Program-made: the position numbers and the translations under genes
DNA from: Curtobacterium caseinilyticum
GTDB taxonomy: Bacteria > Actinomycetota > Actinomycetes > Actinomycetales > Microbacteriaceae
Assembly (NCBI RefSeq): GCF_030363035.1
Contig: NZ_JAUCMN010000010.1
Span: 1-64,000, forward strand
Direction: 5' to 3'
Length of the DNA: 64,000 nt
In this document: positions 8,217 to 16,695 of the stretch, piece by piece
Layout: every line of letters starts with the position of its first letter
Position numbering within the stretch: position 1 is the stretch's first letter
The notes under the pieces: generated by a model
Database searches by the model: none
What the model was told of the DNA's origin: nothing
What the model saw: the letters and a program-made list of their open reading frames with translations, nothing else

Positions 8217-9332
8217 GTGGCAGACGCACTCGAGGACTTCTACGCGATCATCCCGGCCGGCGGCATCGGTTCCCGCCTCTGGCCGCTCTCCCGCGCGGAC
8301 GCGCCCAAGTTCCTGCACGACCTGACCGGCTCCGGCACGTCGCTCCTGCGTCAGACGTGGGACCGGTTGGCGCCCCTCGCCGGCGACCAGCGGATCATGG
8401 TCGTCACCGGTCGGGCGCACCGGGTCGCGGTCGAGTCGCAGCTGCCGGGGGTGGCCGACCACAACGTCGTGCTCGAGAGCGAGCCCAAGGACTCCACCGC
8501 GGCCATCGGCCTGGCGGCGGCGATCCTCCGCCGTCGTGAGCCCGACGTGGTCATCGGCTCGTTCGCCGCAGACCACGTCATCGGGGATGCCCGCGGCTTC
8601 CGCCGGTCGGTGCGCGAGGCCGTCGCCGCCGCCCGTGCCGGGTACGTGACGACCATCGGCATCACCCCGACCGAGCCGGCGATCGGCTTCGGGTACATCC
8701 ACGCCGACGGTGAGGCGCTCGACGTCGAGGGCGCCGCGACCGTGCACGCCGTGGAGTCCTTCGTCGAGAAGCCCGACCTGGAGACCGCCACGGCGTACCT
8801 GGAAGAAGGCAACTACCTCTGGAACGCGGGCATGTTCATCGCCCGCGCCGACGTGCTGCTCGCCGAGATCGGTCGGACGAAGCCGGAGCTGCTCGCGGGC
8901 ATCGAGGAGCTCGCCGCGGCCTGGGACACCTCGTCACGCGGTGCCGTCGTCGACGCGATCTGGCCCGGGCTCGAGAAGATCGCGATCGACTACACCGTCG
9001 CCGAGCCGGCCGCGGCCGCCGGCCGCATGGCGGTCGTGCCGGGCGACTTCGACTGGGACGACGTCGGAGACTTCGCCTCGCTCGCGAAGCTGCAGTCCGG
9101 CGGTCGGGCGAACAACCTCGCCGTGCTCGGCGACGGCGCCCGCATCCTCGCCGACTCGTCGAGCGGCATCGTCGTGGCGCACAGCCAGCGGCTCATCTCG
9201 CTCATCGGGGTCGAGGACATCGTCGTCGTCGACACCCCGGACGCCCTGCTCGTCACCACGAGCGCGAACGCGCAGCGGGTCAAGGGTGTGGTGGACGCGC
9301 TGAAGATCAGCGGCCGGGGCGACGTGCTCTGA
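8217..9332 (+). CDS. manC: Mannose-1-phosphate guanylyltransferase
   Basis: A 371-residue enzyme forming GDP-mannose from GTP and mannose-1-phosphate. The N-terminal pyrophosphorylase signature PAGGIGSRLWPLSR is followed by SFAADHVI, FGYIHAD, FVEKPDLETA, GNYLWNAGMF and IDYTVAEPA. PGDFDWDDVGDF is the sugar-phosphate site characteristic of mannose enzymes. There is no C-terminal isomerase domain, so it is the monofunctional type. GTG 8217 is fixed by the leaderless promoter. Its product would feed the divergent GT4 enzyme and cell-envelope mannans. Confidence 0.93.
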   Translation: MADALEDFYAIIPAGGIGSRLWPLSRADAPKFLHDLTGSGTSLLRQTWDRLAPLAGDQRIMVVTGRAHRVAVESQLPGVADHNVVLESEPKDSTAAIGLAAAILRRREPDVVIGSFAADHVIGDARGFRRSVREAVAAARAGYVTTIGITPTEPAIGFGYIHADGEALDVEGAATVHAVESFVEKPDLETATAYLEEGNYLWNAGMFIARADVLLAEIGRTKPELLAGIEELAAAWDTSSRGAVVDAIWPGLEKIAIDYTVAEPAAAAGRMAVVPGDFDWDDVGDFASLAKLQSGGRANNLAVLGDGARILADSSSGIVVAHSQRLISLIGVEDIVVVDTPDALLVTTSANAQRVKGVVDALKISGRGDVL

Positions 9333-9350
9333 GGTTCCGCGGACCTGGTG

Positions 9351-9356
9351 TACGGT
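9351..9356 (+). promoter_or_regulatory. Probable -10 TACGGT upstream of the WXG/hydrolase gene
   Basis: A TANNNT hexamer lies 43 nt before the ATG and ahead of a GGGGGAG ribosome site, so a leadered transcript is likely. No -35 box is convincing. Confidence 0.35.
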
Positions 9357-9399
9357 GATGTTCCGGTCGCGGGGGCCGGGCTGACTCGGGGGAGTGCTG

Positions 9400-11328
9400 A
9401 TGGGGGACGTCCAGTTCGACGCTGCGGACGCGAGTGCGCTCGCACGCGTCGCGCGGCGAACGGCTGGCACGTTGCGGGGGCAGGCCGGTCCGCGGTCGGG
9501 CGCCGTCGCATCGGCGCTCGACGACTTCGAGGGGGCCTACGCCGACCGGTTCCGTGACGCCGCCGTGGTCGAGGCCGAGGACCGGGCACGACTGGCGGGC
9601 GTGCTGGTCGACCTCGCCGACCAGATCGACGCCGCGGTCGCTGCTGCGGAGCGTGAACGGGAGCGCCAGCGTGACCACGCCGACTGGAAGGCACGTGACG
9701 CCGACCGGAAGCGGGCGGCGTCCGTGGCCGAGGCCTTCGCCGGTTCCGCAGGACGGTCGGTCGTCGACGCACTGGAGCGCTTCACCGATCCCGAGCCGGC
9801 GACCGAACCCGAGCCGAGGCCGGAGGTCGACGCTGAGTTCCGAGGTCGGGAGCGTGCGCGCTACGGCGACGGAGCGAGCCGCGGCAGGAGTTCTGCCGAT
9901 CCGGGCGCGCTCCGGGCCTTCTTGACGACGACCTCGGGACTGGACACGACCGCGTCGGCCGAGTCCGAGCGCGTGCGATCGGCGTGGTCCTCCTTCCGGT
10001 CCTCCTGCGCCTGGGTCACGGTCGACCGCGCGAGCATGCCGGCGGGTTTTGCGCGCTACGTGCGCGAGAACGACGAGGACCGGAGATGGATCGGCAGGAT
10101 CGCCGACGCCTTCGAGGCCGCCGGCGGCAGTGGGTCGCTGTCGAACGCGGCTCTCGACATCGCGGCGACCGGACAGGCGGCGCCTGCCCTCCAACGGCTG
10201 TTCGCGGAGCACCTGACGCCGACGGAGGTCGCGGAGCGCTGGGCTGCGCTCGGGCTGACGACGGCCGACGCCAGCGTGTTCGACGGTTTTCCGACGGACG
10301 TGCTCGCGCGACTCGGGAACCTCGAGGGTGTCCCGTACTGGGCGCGGAGTACGGCGAACGCCCTCGTGCTGAACCAGCGACTGGTCGACGTGGAGCGCCA
10401 GATCGAGCAGCTGGAGCGGACGGTCGCATCGGCGGGTGACGGCTCACGGGTGTTGGCGCGGGAACTCACGGCGCTGTACGCGGACCGCAAGGCCCTCCGG
10501 AACGTCAATGCTGCGTTGACGAAGAAGGGTTCCGACGGCAAGCGCTTCCTCATCGCACTCACCGACGATCGACCGCCGCTCGCTGCTGTCTCGATCGGCG
10601 ATCTCGATCGTGCAGATTCGGTGACCTGGGCTGTCCCGGGGATGAACACGACGTCCGCGGACATGACGATGTGGTCGAGAGGCGCCCAGAACATCTACCA
10701 GGAGCAAGCCCGTCGCCCGGGATCTCCGTCGCACGCGGTCGTCGCGTGCATCGGCTACGCGACCCCCGACGAGAAGGACGTGCTGTTCATGGGCAAGGCG
10801 AAGAAGGGCGGCGGACAGTTGGCTGACGCGCTCCGGGGACTCGACGCGGTCCGTGCGGGTCAGGTGCCTGAGACGAACGTCGTGGCGCACTCGTACGGCA
10901 CGACGACCGCGGCCGTCGCCCTCGCAGAGCAGGGTGTCCACGTCGATCGCTTCGTCGCTCTGGGCTCGGCCGGGCTTCCGGATCACCTGCGCTCGATCAC
11001 CGACATCCACGCGGACCACGTGTACGCAGCACGGGCGAAGGACGCGCCGACCGGCAAGGAAGGTCTGGGGGACGAATGGGCCGAGTTCGGCCGTGAACAG
11101 AGTTACGCGCACCACGTGGACCCGACACGCGACATCTTCGGCGTGAACGTGTTCGGAGTGGACGGCGCGACGGCTGCGGACGGGACAGACCTCGCACCGG
11201 TTCTCCATCACGATCCCTTGAGGAGTGACCTTCGGGGGTACCTCGACCGAGGTACCGAGAGTCTGCGCAACGTGGGACTCGCGACCACGGCCCGCGATGC
11301 CGAGCTCACACCGGCGTCATCAGGATGA
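9400..11328 (+). CDS. WXG-like/DUF1023 alpha-beta hydrolase, possible type VII effector
   Basis: A 642-residue protein without a signal peptide. Residues 1-110 are two amphipathic helices like an ESX/WXG100 module, continuing into a charged coiled coil (ERERERQRD). A middle helical region includes a second coiled coil near 330-350. The C-terminal ~250 residues are a DUF1023 hydrolase with nucleophile elbow AHSYGT (Ser498), GSAGLP, HHVDPTRDIFGV and HHDPL (His603/604). The fold suggests lipid or ester cleavage. ATG 9400 has a good GGGGGAG site; GTG 9394 would place that site too close. Two lipoprotein genes follow immediately. Export by a type VII system is inference; no secretion genes are in the window. 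Confidence 0.7.
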   Translation: MGDVQFDAADASALARVARRTAGTLRGQAGPRSGAVASALDDFEGAYADRFRDAAVVEAEDRARLAGVLVDLADQIDAAVAAAERERERQRDHADWKARDADRKRAASVAEAFAGSAGRSVVDALERFTDPEPATEPEPRPEVDAEFRGRERARYGDGASRGRSSADPGALRAFLTTTSGLDTTASAESERVRSAWSSFRSSCAWVTVDRASMPAGFARYVRENDEDRRWIGRIADAFEAAGGSGSLSNAALDIAATGQAAPALQRLFAEHLTPTEVAERWAALGLTTADASVFDGFPTDVLARLGNLEGVPYWARSTANALVLNQRLVDVERQIEQLERTVASAGDGSRVLARELTALYADRKALRNVNAALTKKGSDGKRFLIALTDDRPPLAAVSIGDLDRADSVTWAVPGMNTTSADMTMWSRGAQNIYQEQARRPGSPSHAVVACIGYATPDEKDVLFMGKAKKGGGQLADALRGLDAVRAGQVPETNVVAHSYGTTTAAVALAEQGVHVDRFVALGSAGLPDHLRSITDIHADHVYAARAKDAPTGKEGLGDEWAEFGREQSYAHHVDPTRDIFGVNVFGVDGATAADGTDLAPVLHHDPLRSDLRGYLDRGTESLRNVGLATTARDAELTPASSG

Positions 11329-11356
11329 GCGGCCGGAGAGCCTCGAGAGGAGACGA

Positions 11357-11896
11357 ATGTCTGCCCAGCTGACCGTGCGGCGCCTGACGAGCGTTGCCCT
11401 CACACCCCTTGCACTGCTGATCTTCATCAGCGGTTGCGCTCGACATCCTTCGGTAGGCGAGACGCCATCCGGAGACGGAAGGACGGCCCAGATGGACCCC
11501 GAGACTGCTCAGCGGAAGATGACCGAACTCGTCGACAGGACCGCGTCGGAGCTCCGGGGCGAGTGGGTCACCACGCAGGGTCCGGATTACGTCGACAGCT
11601 GCACGCTCCCCGACGGTGGAGAAGGAGCCAACTGGGTCTACCTGATCACCAGGACGGACGAAGGTGGCAGTCCGGACAACGACGCTGCGACGGTCACGAG
11701 TACCTGGCAGTCCGCGGGCATGACCGTCGAACGAGTCGCGGATCCTGACGGCCCGGTCGTCGTCGGACGAGGTGGAGCGTCGACCGCGTTGATCGATCTG
11801 TACGCGTTCCCTGGCAAGTACACCTTGGAGGCCGAATCGCTCTGCTTCCCGGGGAGTGCCGATGAGATCGAAGAGGAGCAGAGCAGCGGGTCCTGA
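11357..11896 (+). CDS. Predicted lipoprotein, first of a tandem pair
   Basis: A 179-residue lipoprotein of unrecognised family. A basic N-terminus, hydrophobic stretch and lipobox FISGC give Cys26-27 as the lipid site. The mature part has TAQRKMTELVD, DYVDSC, a WVY segment and SLCFPGSADEIEEEQ; the two conserved Cys could form a disulfide. AGGAGA lies 5 nt before the ATG. It starts 28 bp after the hydrolase and overlaps the next, paralogous gene. The layout hydrolase-lipoprotein-lipoprotein suggests surface protection against, or anchoring of, the hydrolase. This role is inference only. Confidence 0.75.
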   Translation: MSAQLTVRRLTSVALTPLALLIFISGCARHPSVGETPSGDGRTAQMDPETAQRKMTELVDRTASELRGEWVTTQGPDYVDSCTLPDGGEGANWVYLITRTDEGGSPDNDAATVTSTWQSAGMTVERVADPDGPVVVGRGGASTALIDLYAFPGKYTLEAESLCFPGSADEIEEEQSSGS

Positions 11897-12395
11897 GCTG
11901 GCCCGACGGATGCTCAGGCACTTGCCCGCGAGACGTCCTGCCTGTCGCATCACCACGGTCACGGCGCTGCTGCTGCTGTCTGCGGTCACGACCGTCGGCT
12001 GTGCCGGTCAGCGCGGTGCAGCCCCATCGACCGAGAGGATCACGCCTGTGGACGCGGACACGGCTCAGCGCACCAGGATCGACATCGTCGATGAGACGAC
12101 CGGTGCGCTCGGCGGCGAAGGGGCAACGCGGACGTCTCCCGACTACGTCGAGAGCTGTCAGCTGACGAGCGACGAAGAAGGAGCCCGGTGGGTGTACCGA
12201 GTTGCGCGATCAGAGTCGGGTGACGCGCAGGCCGATCCTGTTGCTGCCTCCGACATCTGGAGACCCGCCGGCATGAGGGTGGACCGTCTTGTCGACGCCA
12301 AGGGGCCAGCGATGGTCGCTCGCGGCGGCGATCGCGTCTCGCTGTGCTTCCCCGGCGACGCTGACCGCATCACGGAGCAGCAGGCTGACGAGTGA
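11862..12395 (+). CDS. Predicted lipoprotein, paralogue with internal deletion
   Basis: A 177-residue paralogue of the preceding lipoprotein: ADTAQR, DYVESC, ARWVYRVAR, AGMRVDRLVD, GPAMVARGG and SLCFPGDADRITEQQ all align. Between RGG and SLCFPG it lacks about 17-20 residues present in the first copy. The lipobox is TTVGC. ATG 11862 has a GGGGAG ribosome site inside the upstream gene and overlaps it by 35 bp; ATG 11910 is an alternative that gives a shorter, more usual signal peptide. Duplication followed by divergence is evident. The function is unknown. Confidence 0.7.
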   Translation: MRSKRSRAAGPELARRMLRHLPARRPACRITTVTALLLLSAVTTVGCAGQRGAAPSTERITPVDADTAQRTRIDIVDETTGALGGEGATRTSPDYVESCQLTSDEEGARWVYRVARSESGDAQADPVAASDIWRPAGMRVDRLVDAKGPAMVARGGDRVSLCFPGDADRITEQQADE

Positions 12396-12665
12396 CGCTC
12401 GGATCGACGTCTGGTGCTTCCGTGCACGATCGACGGCAGGTGTCGCCCGCTGTAGCGCTCCACCACGAAATCCCCGGATCGTCCCCCAGACCGAGTCCCC
12501 GGGGGACGTCGGCGTTACGGGCGCGTTTCGTCGGGGTCGCGATCGGGTAACTGATCCCAGCAGTCCCTCAGGGGCGTTCTGTACCGGCCCGACGGTCGTG
12601 TACTGTCGCCACGATCGCCCGGAACAGCACGTGGTCCGGGCACCGCCCCCCGGAGGAACCAACCC
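12396..12665 (+). promoter_or_regulatory. Intergenic region with promoter elements of the nucleoside transporter
   Basis: The 270-bp gap holds a short palindrome GTCCCC-G-GGGGAC at 12495-12507 and a probable -10 TACTGT at 12601-12606. A GGAGG ribosome site at 12652-12656 lies 9 nt before the GTG. No purine riboswitch core or other RNA was recognised. Confidence 0.4.
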
Positions 12666-13736
12666 GTGACAACTCGTACCCGTCAGGTCGTGCTCAGCGG
12701 CCTCGCGCTCGCCGGCACCATGGCCGTCCTGGCCGGCTGCTCGGCCGCCCCGTCCGACACCGCCTCGGCGAAGAAGACCGACTTCCGCCCCTGCATGGTC
12801 TCCGACGCCGGTGGCTTCGACGACAAGTCCTTCAACCAGCTCGGCTACGAGGGCATGGTCGACGCCGCGAAGGACCTCGGCGCCGACTACAACAAGGCCG
12901 AGTCCAAGGACGCCACGGTCTACGACTCGAACATCGAGCAGCTCGTCAACCAGAACTGCAACCTCATCGTCACGGTGGGCTTCAACCTCGCCGACGCCAC
13001 GAAGAAGCAGGCTGCCGCGAACCCCGACACCGAGTTCGCGATCATCGACGACGCGTCGATCGACGCCAAGAACGTCAAGCCGATCACGTTCGACACCTCG
13101 CAGGCGGCGTTCCTGGCCGGCTACGCGGCCGCGTCGTACTCGAAGACCGGCGTCGTCGGCACCTTCGGTGGCATGCAGATCCCGACCGTCACCATCTTCA
13201 TGGACGGCTTCGCGGACGGCGTGAAGTACTACAACGAGCAGAAGAAGAAGGACGTCAAGGTCGTCGGCTGGAACGTCGAGACCGGCAAGGGCTCCTTCAC
13301 CGGTGGCTTCGAGGCGGGCACGCAGGCCAAGTCGGTCGCGCAGACCCTGCTCGACCAGGACGCCGACGTGATCCTGCCCGTCGGTGGCCCCATCTACCAG
13401 TCGGCTGCCGAGGCGATCAAGGACGCGAACAACGGCTCCGTCCTCATCGGCGCGGACAGCGACCTCTACGAGGCCGACCCGCGCTACAAGGACATCGCCT
13501 TCACCTCGGTCATGAAGGGCATGCGCCCCGCCGTCAAGGACGTCGTCGAGCAGGCCGCCGACGACAAGTTCTCGAAGGAGCCGTACGTCGGCACCCTGAA
13601 GAACGAAGGCGTCGGCATCGCACCGTTCCACGACTACGAGTCCAAGGTCGACTCGGGTCTGCAGGGCGAGCTCGACACCATCAAGTCGGGCATCATCGAC
13701 GGCTCGATCACGGTCGAGACGCAGTCGAACAAGTAG
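12666..13736 (+). CDS. BMP-family nucleoside-binding lipoprotein
   Basis: A 356-residue extracytoplasmic substrate-binding lipoprotein of the basic membrane protein (PnrA/BmpA) family, which captures nucleosides for ABC import. The signal peptide ends with lipobox VLAGC. Family motifs follow: DAGGFDDKSFNQLGYEG near residue 48, then NCNLIVTVGFNL and VGTFGGMQIPTVTIFMDGF. The start is GTG 12666. A strong hairpin separates it from the ATPase gene, which would allow more binding protein than transporter. The downstream permeases and salvage enzymes support nucleoside specificity; the exact nucleoside is unknown. Confidence 0.93.
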   Translation: MTTRTRQVVLSGLALAGTMAVLAGCSAAPSDTASAKKTDFRPCMVSDAGGFDDKSFNQLGYEGMVDAAKDLGADYNKAESKDATVYDSNIEQLVNQNCNLIVTVGFNLADATKKQAAANPDTEFAIIDDASIDAKNVKPITFDTSQAAFLAGYAAASYSKTGVVGTFGGMQIPTVTIFMDGFADGVKYYNEQKKKDVKVVGWNVETGKGSFTGGFEAGTQAKSVAQTLLDQDADVILPVGGPIYQSAAEAIKDANNGSVLIGADSDLYEADPRYKDIAFTSVMKGMRPAVKDVVEQAADDKFSKEPYVGTLKNEGVGIAPFHDYESKVDSGLQGELDTIKSGIIDGSITVETQSNK

Positions 13737-13743
13737 TCGGGTG

Positions 13744-13777
13744 AACGCGGGCGGGGGATCGATCCTCCGCCCGCGTT
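13744..13777 (+). terminator. Intra-operon hairpin between binding protein and ATPase
   Basis: Fifteen-base arms rich in GC pair with one mismatch around TCGA, ending in GCGTTT. It probably attenuates transcription into the ABC genes, keeping the binding protein in excess. Confidence 0.7.
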
Positions 13778-13831
13778 TCCGCGCGCTGACCGACGGGTCG
13801 CGTGCTGACCAACAGAAACGCAGTTGAGAAC

Positions 13832-15352
13832 ATGAAGCTCGAGCTCCGCGGCATCACCAAGCGGTTCGGCCCGCTGGTCGCGAACGACCACATCTCCCTC
13901 ACCGTGGAACCCGGTGAGGTGCACTGTCTCCTGGGCGAGAACGGTGCGGGCAAGTCCACCCTGATGAACGTGCTCTACGGCCTGTACCAGGCCGACGAGG
14001 GCGAGATCCTGCTGGACGACGTCGTCCAGGACTTCGACGGCCCCGGTGACGCGATGCGCTCGGGCATCGGCATGGTGCACCAGCACTTCATGCTCGTGCC
14101 GGTGTTCACCGTCGCCGAAAACGTCATGCTCGGTCAGGAGCAGACGACCTTCGGCGGACGACTCGACCTGGCCGGCGCCCGCAAGCGGGTCCGCGAGATC
14201 AGCGACCGCTTCGGGTTCGACGTCGACCCGGACGCCCGCATCGAGGACCTGCCCGTCGGCGTGCAGCAGCGCGTCGAGATCATCAAGGCGCTGTCCCGCG
14301 ACGCGAAGGTGCTCGTGTTCGACGAGCCCACCGCCGTGCTCACGCCGCAGGAGACCGACGAGCTGATGGGCATCATGCGCCAGCTCCGCGCGGCCGGCAC
14401 CGCCATCGTCTTCATCACGCACAAGCTGCGCGAGGTCCGCGAGGTCGCCGACCGCATCACGGTCATCCGGCTCGGCAAGGTCGTCGGCGAAGCGTCGCCC
14501 ACCGCGACGAACAACGAGCTCGCCGCCCTCATGGTCGGCCGGGCCGTGTCCCTCGTCGTCGACAAGACGCCCGCGTCCGGCGGCGAGGACGCCCTCGTCG
14601 TCGACGGTCTCACCGTCACCGACCCGTCCGGCGTCGTCCTCGTCGACGACGTGTCGTTCACCGTCCGCCGCGGCGAGGTCCTCGCCATCGCCGGCGTGCA
14701 GGGCAACGGGCAGACCGAGCTCACCGAGGCGATCATCGGGCTCGAGCCCGTGCACGCGGGACGCATCACACTCGACGGCAAGGAGCTCACCGGTCGCACG
14801 GTGAAGCAGGTCCTCGACGCGGGCGTGGGCTTCGTGCCCGAGGACCGCAAGGAGGACGGCCTGGTCGGCGAGTTCACCATCGCCGAGAACCTCATGCTCG
14901 ACCGCGCGGACCACGACGAGTTCGTGCGCGCCGGGACCATCCGGTCGGCGGAGCGCGACGCGTTCGCCGACGAGAAGATCGCCGAGTTCGACATCCGCAC
15001 GCCCTCGCGCACCACCGCGGCCGGTCGGCTGTCCGGCGGCAACCAGCAGAAGATCGTCCTCGCCCGCGAGCTGAGCCGCGAGCTGCGGCTGTTCGTCGCC
15101 GCTCAGCCCACGCGCGGCATCGACGTCGGCTCGATCGAGTTCGTGCACAAGCGCATCGTCGCGACCCGCGACACCGGCGTCCCGGTCATCGTCGTCTCCA
15201 CGGAGCTCGACGAGGTCGTGGCGCTCGCCGACCGGATCGCGGTCATGTACCGCGGCGGCATCGTCGGCATCGTCCCCGCGGACACCCCCCGCGACGTCCT
15301 CGGCCTGATGATGGCCGGGGAACTGCCCGAAGGAACGGAGCTGGCAGCGTGA
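13832..15352 (+). CDS. Nucleoside ABC transporter ATP-binding protein (two ATPase domains)
   Basis: A 506-residue double-ATPase subunit of the sugar/nucleoside class that powers BMP-type uptake. Domain 1 has Walker A GENGAGKST and Walker B VLVFDEPTAVL. Domain 2 has a variant Walker A GVQGNGQTE, signature LSGGNQQK and LFVAAQPTRGIDVG in place of a canonical Walker B, as is usual for RbsA-like proteins. ATG 13832 begins the typical MKLELRGITKRFG; an upstream GTG at 13802 is possible. The stop overlaps the permease GTG. Purine nucleoside import (NupO/YufO type) is the likely job. Confidence 0.93.
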   Translation: MKLELRGITKRFGPLVANDHISLTVEPGEVHCLLGENGAGKSTLMNVLYGLYQADEGEILLDDVVQDFDGPGDAMRSGIGMVHQHFMLVPVFTVAENVMLGQEQTTFGGRLDLAGARKRVREISDRFGFDVDPDARIEDLPVGVQQRVEIIKALSRDAKVLVFDEPTAVLTPQETDELMGIMRQLRAAGTAIVFITHKLREVREVADRITVIRLGKVVGEASPTATNNELAALMVGRAVSLVVDKTPASGGEDALVVDGLTVTDPSGVVLVDDVSFTVRRGEVLAIAGVQGNGQTELTEAIIGLEPVHAGRITLDGKELTGRTVKQVLDAGVGFVPEDRKEDGLVGEFTIAENLMLDRADHDEFVRAGTIRSAERDAFADEKIAEFDIRTPSRTTAAGRLSGGNQQKIVLARELSRELRLFVAAQPTRGIDVGSIEFVHKRIVATRDTGVPVIVVSTELDEVVALADRIAVMYRGGIVGIVPADTPRDVLGLMMAGELPEGTELAA

Positions 15353-16695
15353 GCACCCCCACGCCGGACAACGCACGGCCGGTGACCCCGGTCGACGCAC
15401 CCACCGACGACCGCCTGCAGGACGTCGAGGGCACCCCGCACCTCATGACCGACTCCGCCGCCGACACCGAGCGCCGCGCCGGCGGCGGCGACCGCTGGAG
15501 CACCGCGCTGCAGAGCATCGTCAACGGCTCCGTGCTCGTCACGGTCCTCGCCGTCGTGCTCGCCCTGGTCGCGTGCGGTGTCCTCATCGCGGTCACCGAC
15601 GAGAACGTCCGCGCTGCGGCCGGGTACTTCTTCGCCCGCCCGTCCGACACCTTCCAGGCCGTCTGGACGGCCGTCGGCGGCGCGTACTCCTCGCTCTTCC
15701 AGGGCTCCGTCGTGAACTTCGGCGCGAGCTCGTTCGCGCAGGCGATCGCCCCGATCACCCGCTCGGTCGACTACGCCGTGCCGCTCATCGCCGCGGGCCT
15801 CGGCATCGCCCTGTCGTTCCGCGCCGGCCTGTTCAACATCGGCGGTCAGGGACAGATCCTGATCGGCGCCGCCGCGGCGGGTTGGGTCGGGTTCTCGTTC
15901 GACGGCCCGGCGGCGGTCCACATCCCGCTCACCGTCCTCGCCGGCATCGTCGGCGGTGCGGTGTGGGGCGGCATCGTCGGGATCCTCAAGGCACGGACCG
16001 GTGCCAACGAGGTCGTCCTGACGATCATGCTCAACTACGTCGCGCTGTACCTGGTCAGCTACCTGCTCCGCACCCCGGGGCTGCTGCAGGCCCCCGGCAG
16101 CTCGAACCCGATCTCGCCCGCCACGAAGGAGAGCGCGGTGTTCCCGGCGCTCTTCGGTCCGCGGTTCGGCATCGACCTCGGCTTCGTCGTGGCCCTCGTG
16201 GCCGTCGTCGTGGTCTGGTGGCTCGTCAACAAGTCGTCCCTCGGTTTCCGCTTCCGCACGATCGGTGAGAACCCGCGTGCGGCCCGCGTGGCCGGCATGA
16301 GCGTCCCGGCGCTGACCATCTGGGTGATGGTCATCTCGGGTGCGCTCGTCGGCATCGCCGGCGCCTACCAGGTGCAGGGCGCCGTCACCTCGGGCTTCAC
16401 CTCGGGCATCGACGCCGGCATCGGCTTCGACGCGATCACGGTGGCGCTCCTCGGCCGGTCGAAGCCGTGGGGCGTGTTCTGGGCCGCGATCCTGTTCGGC
16501 GTGCTGAAGAACGGCGGCTACGCGATGCAGGCCGCCAACGACATCCCGATCGACATCGTCGGCGTGATCCAGGCGCTCATCGTCCTGTTCATCGCCGCGC
16601 CGCCGCTCGTCCGTGCGATCTTCCGCATCCCGCAGCCGGGTGCGCGTCGCCGTGGTCGTGCCGCGAAGAACTCCCGGAAGGCGGTCGCCGCATGA
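15349..16695 (+). CDS. Nucleoside ABC transporter permease 1
   Basis: A 448-residue permease of the branched-chain/ribose type (BPD_transp_2), comparable to NupP/YufP. A long hydrophilic N-terminus (~60 residues) precedes about ten membrane helices. Family motifs include FRAGLFNIGGQGQ, TGANEVVLTIMLNYVA, GENPRAARVAGM and a conserved FDAITVALLGR segment. The GTG start at 15349 overlaps the ATPase stop as GTGA, and its stop overlaps the next permease ATG. It forms the channel with permease 2. Confidence 0.93.
   Translation: MSTPTPDNARPVTPVDAPTDDRLQDVEGTPHLMTDSAADTERRAGGGDRWSTALQSIVNGSVLVTVLAVVLALVACGVLIAVTDENVRAAAGYFFARPSDTFQAVWTAVGGAYSSLFQGSVVNFGASSFAQAIAPITRSVDYAVPLIAAGLGIALSFRAGLFNIGGQGQILIGAAAAGWVGFSFDGPAAVHIPLTVLAGIVGGAVWGGIVGILKARTGANEVVLTIMLNYVALYLVSYLLRTPGLLQAPGSSNPISPATKESAVFPALFGPRFGIDLGFVVALVAVVVVWWLVNKSSLGFRFRTIGENPRAARVAGMSVPALTIWVMVISGALVGIAGAYQVQGAVTSGFTSGIDAGIGFDAITVALLGRSKPWGVFWAAILFGVLKNGGYAMQAANDIPIDIVGVIQALIVLFIAAPPLVRAIFRIPQPGARRRGRAAKNSRKAVAA

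Noticed and set aside
12396..12665. Purine riboswitch before the nucleoside importer
   Set aside because: No three-way-junction core with conserved loop pairs was found; only a short palindrome and a -10-like hexamer are present.
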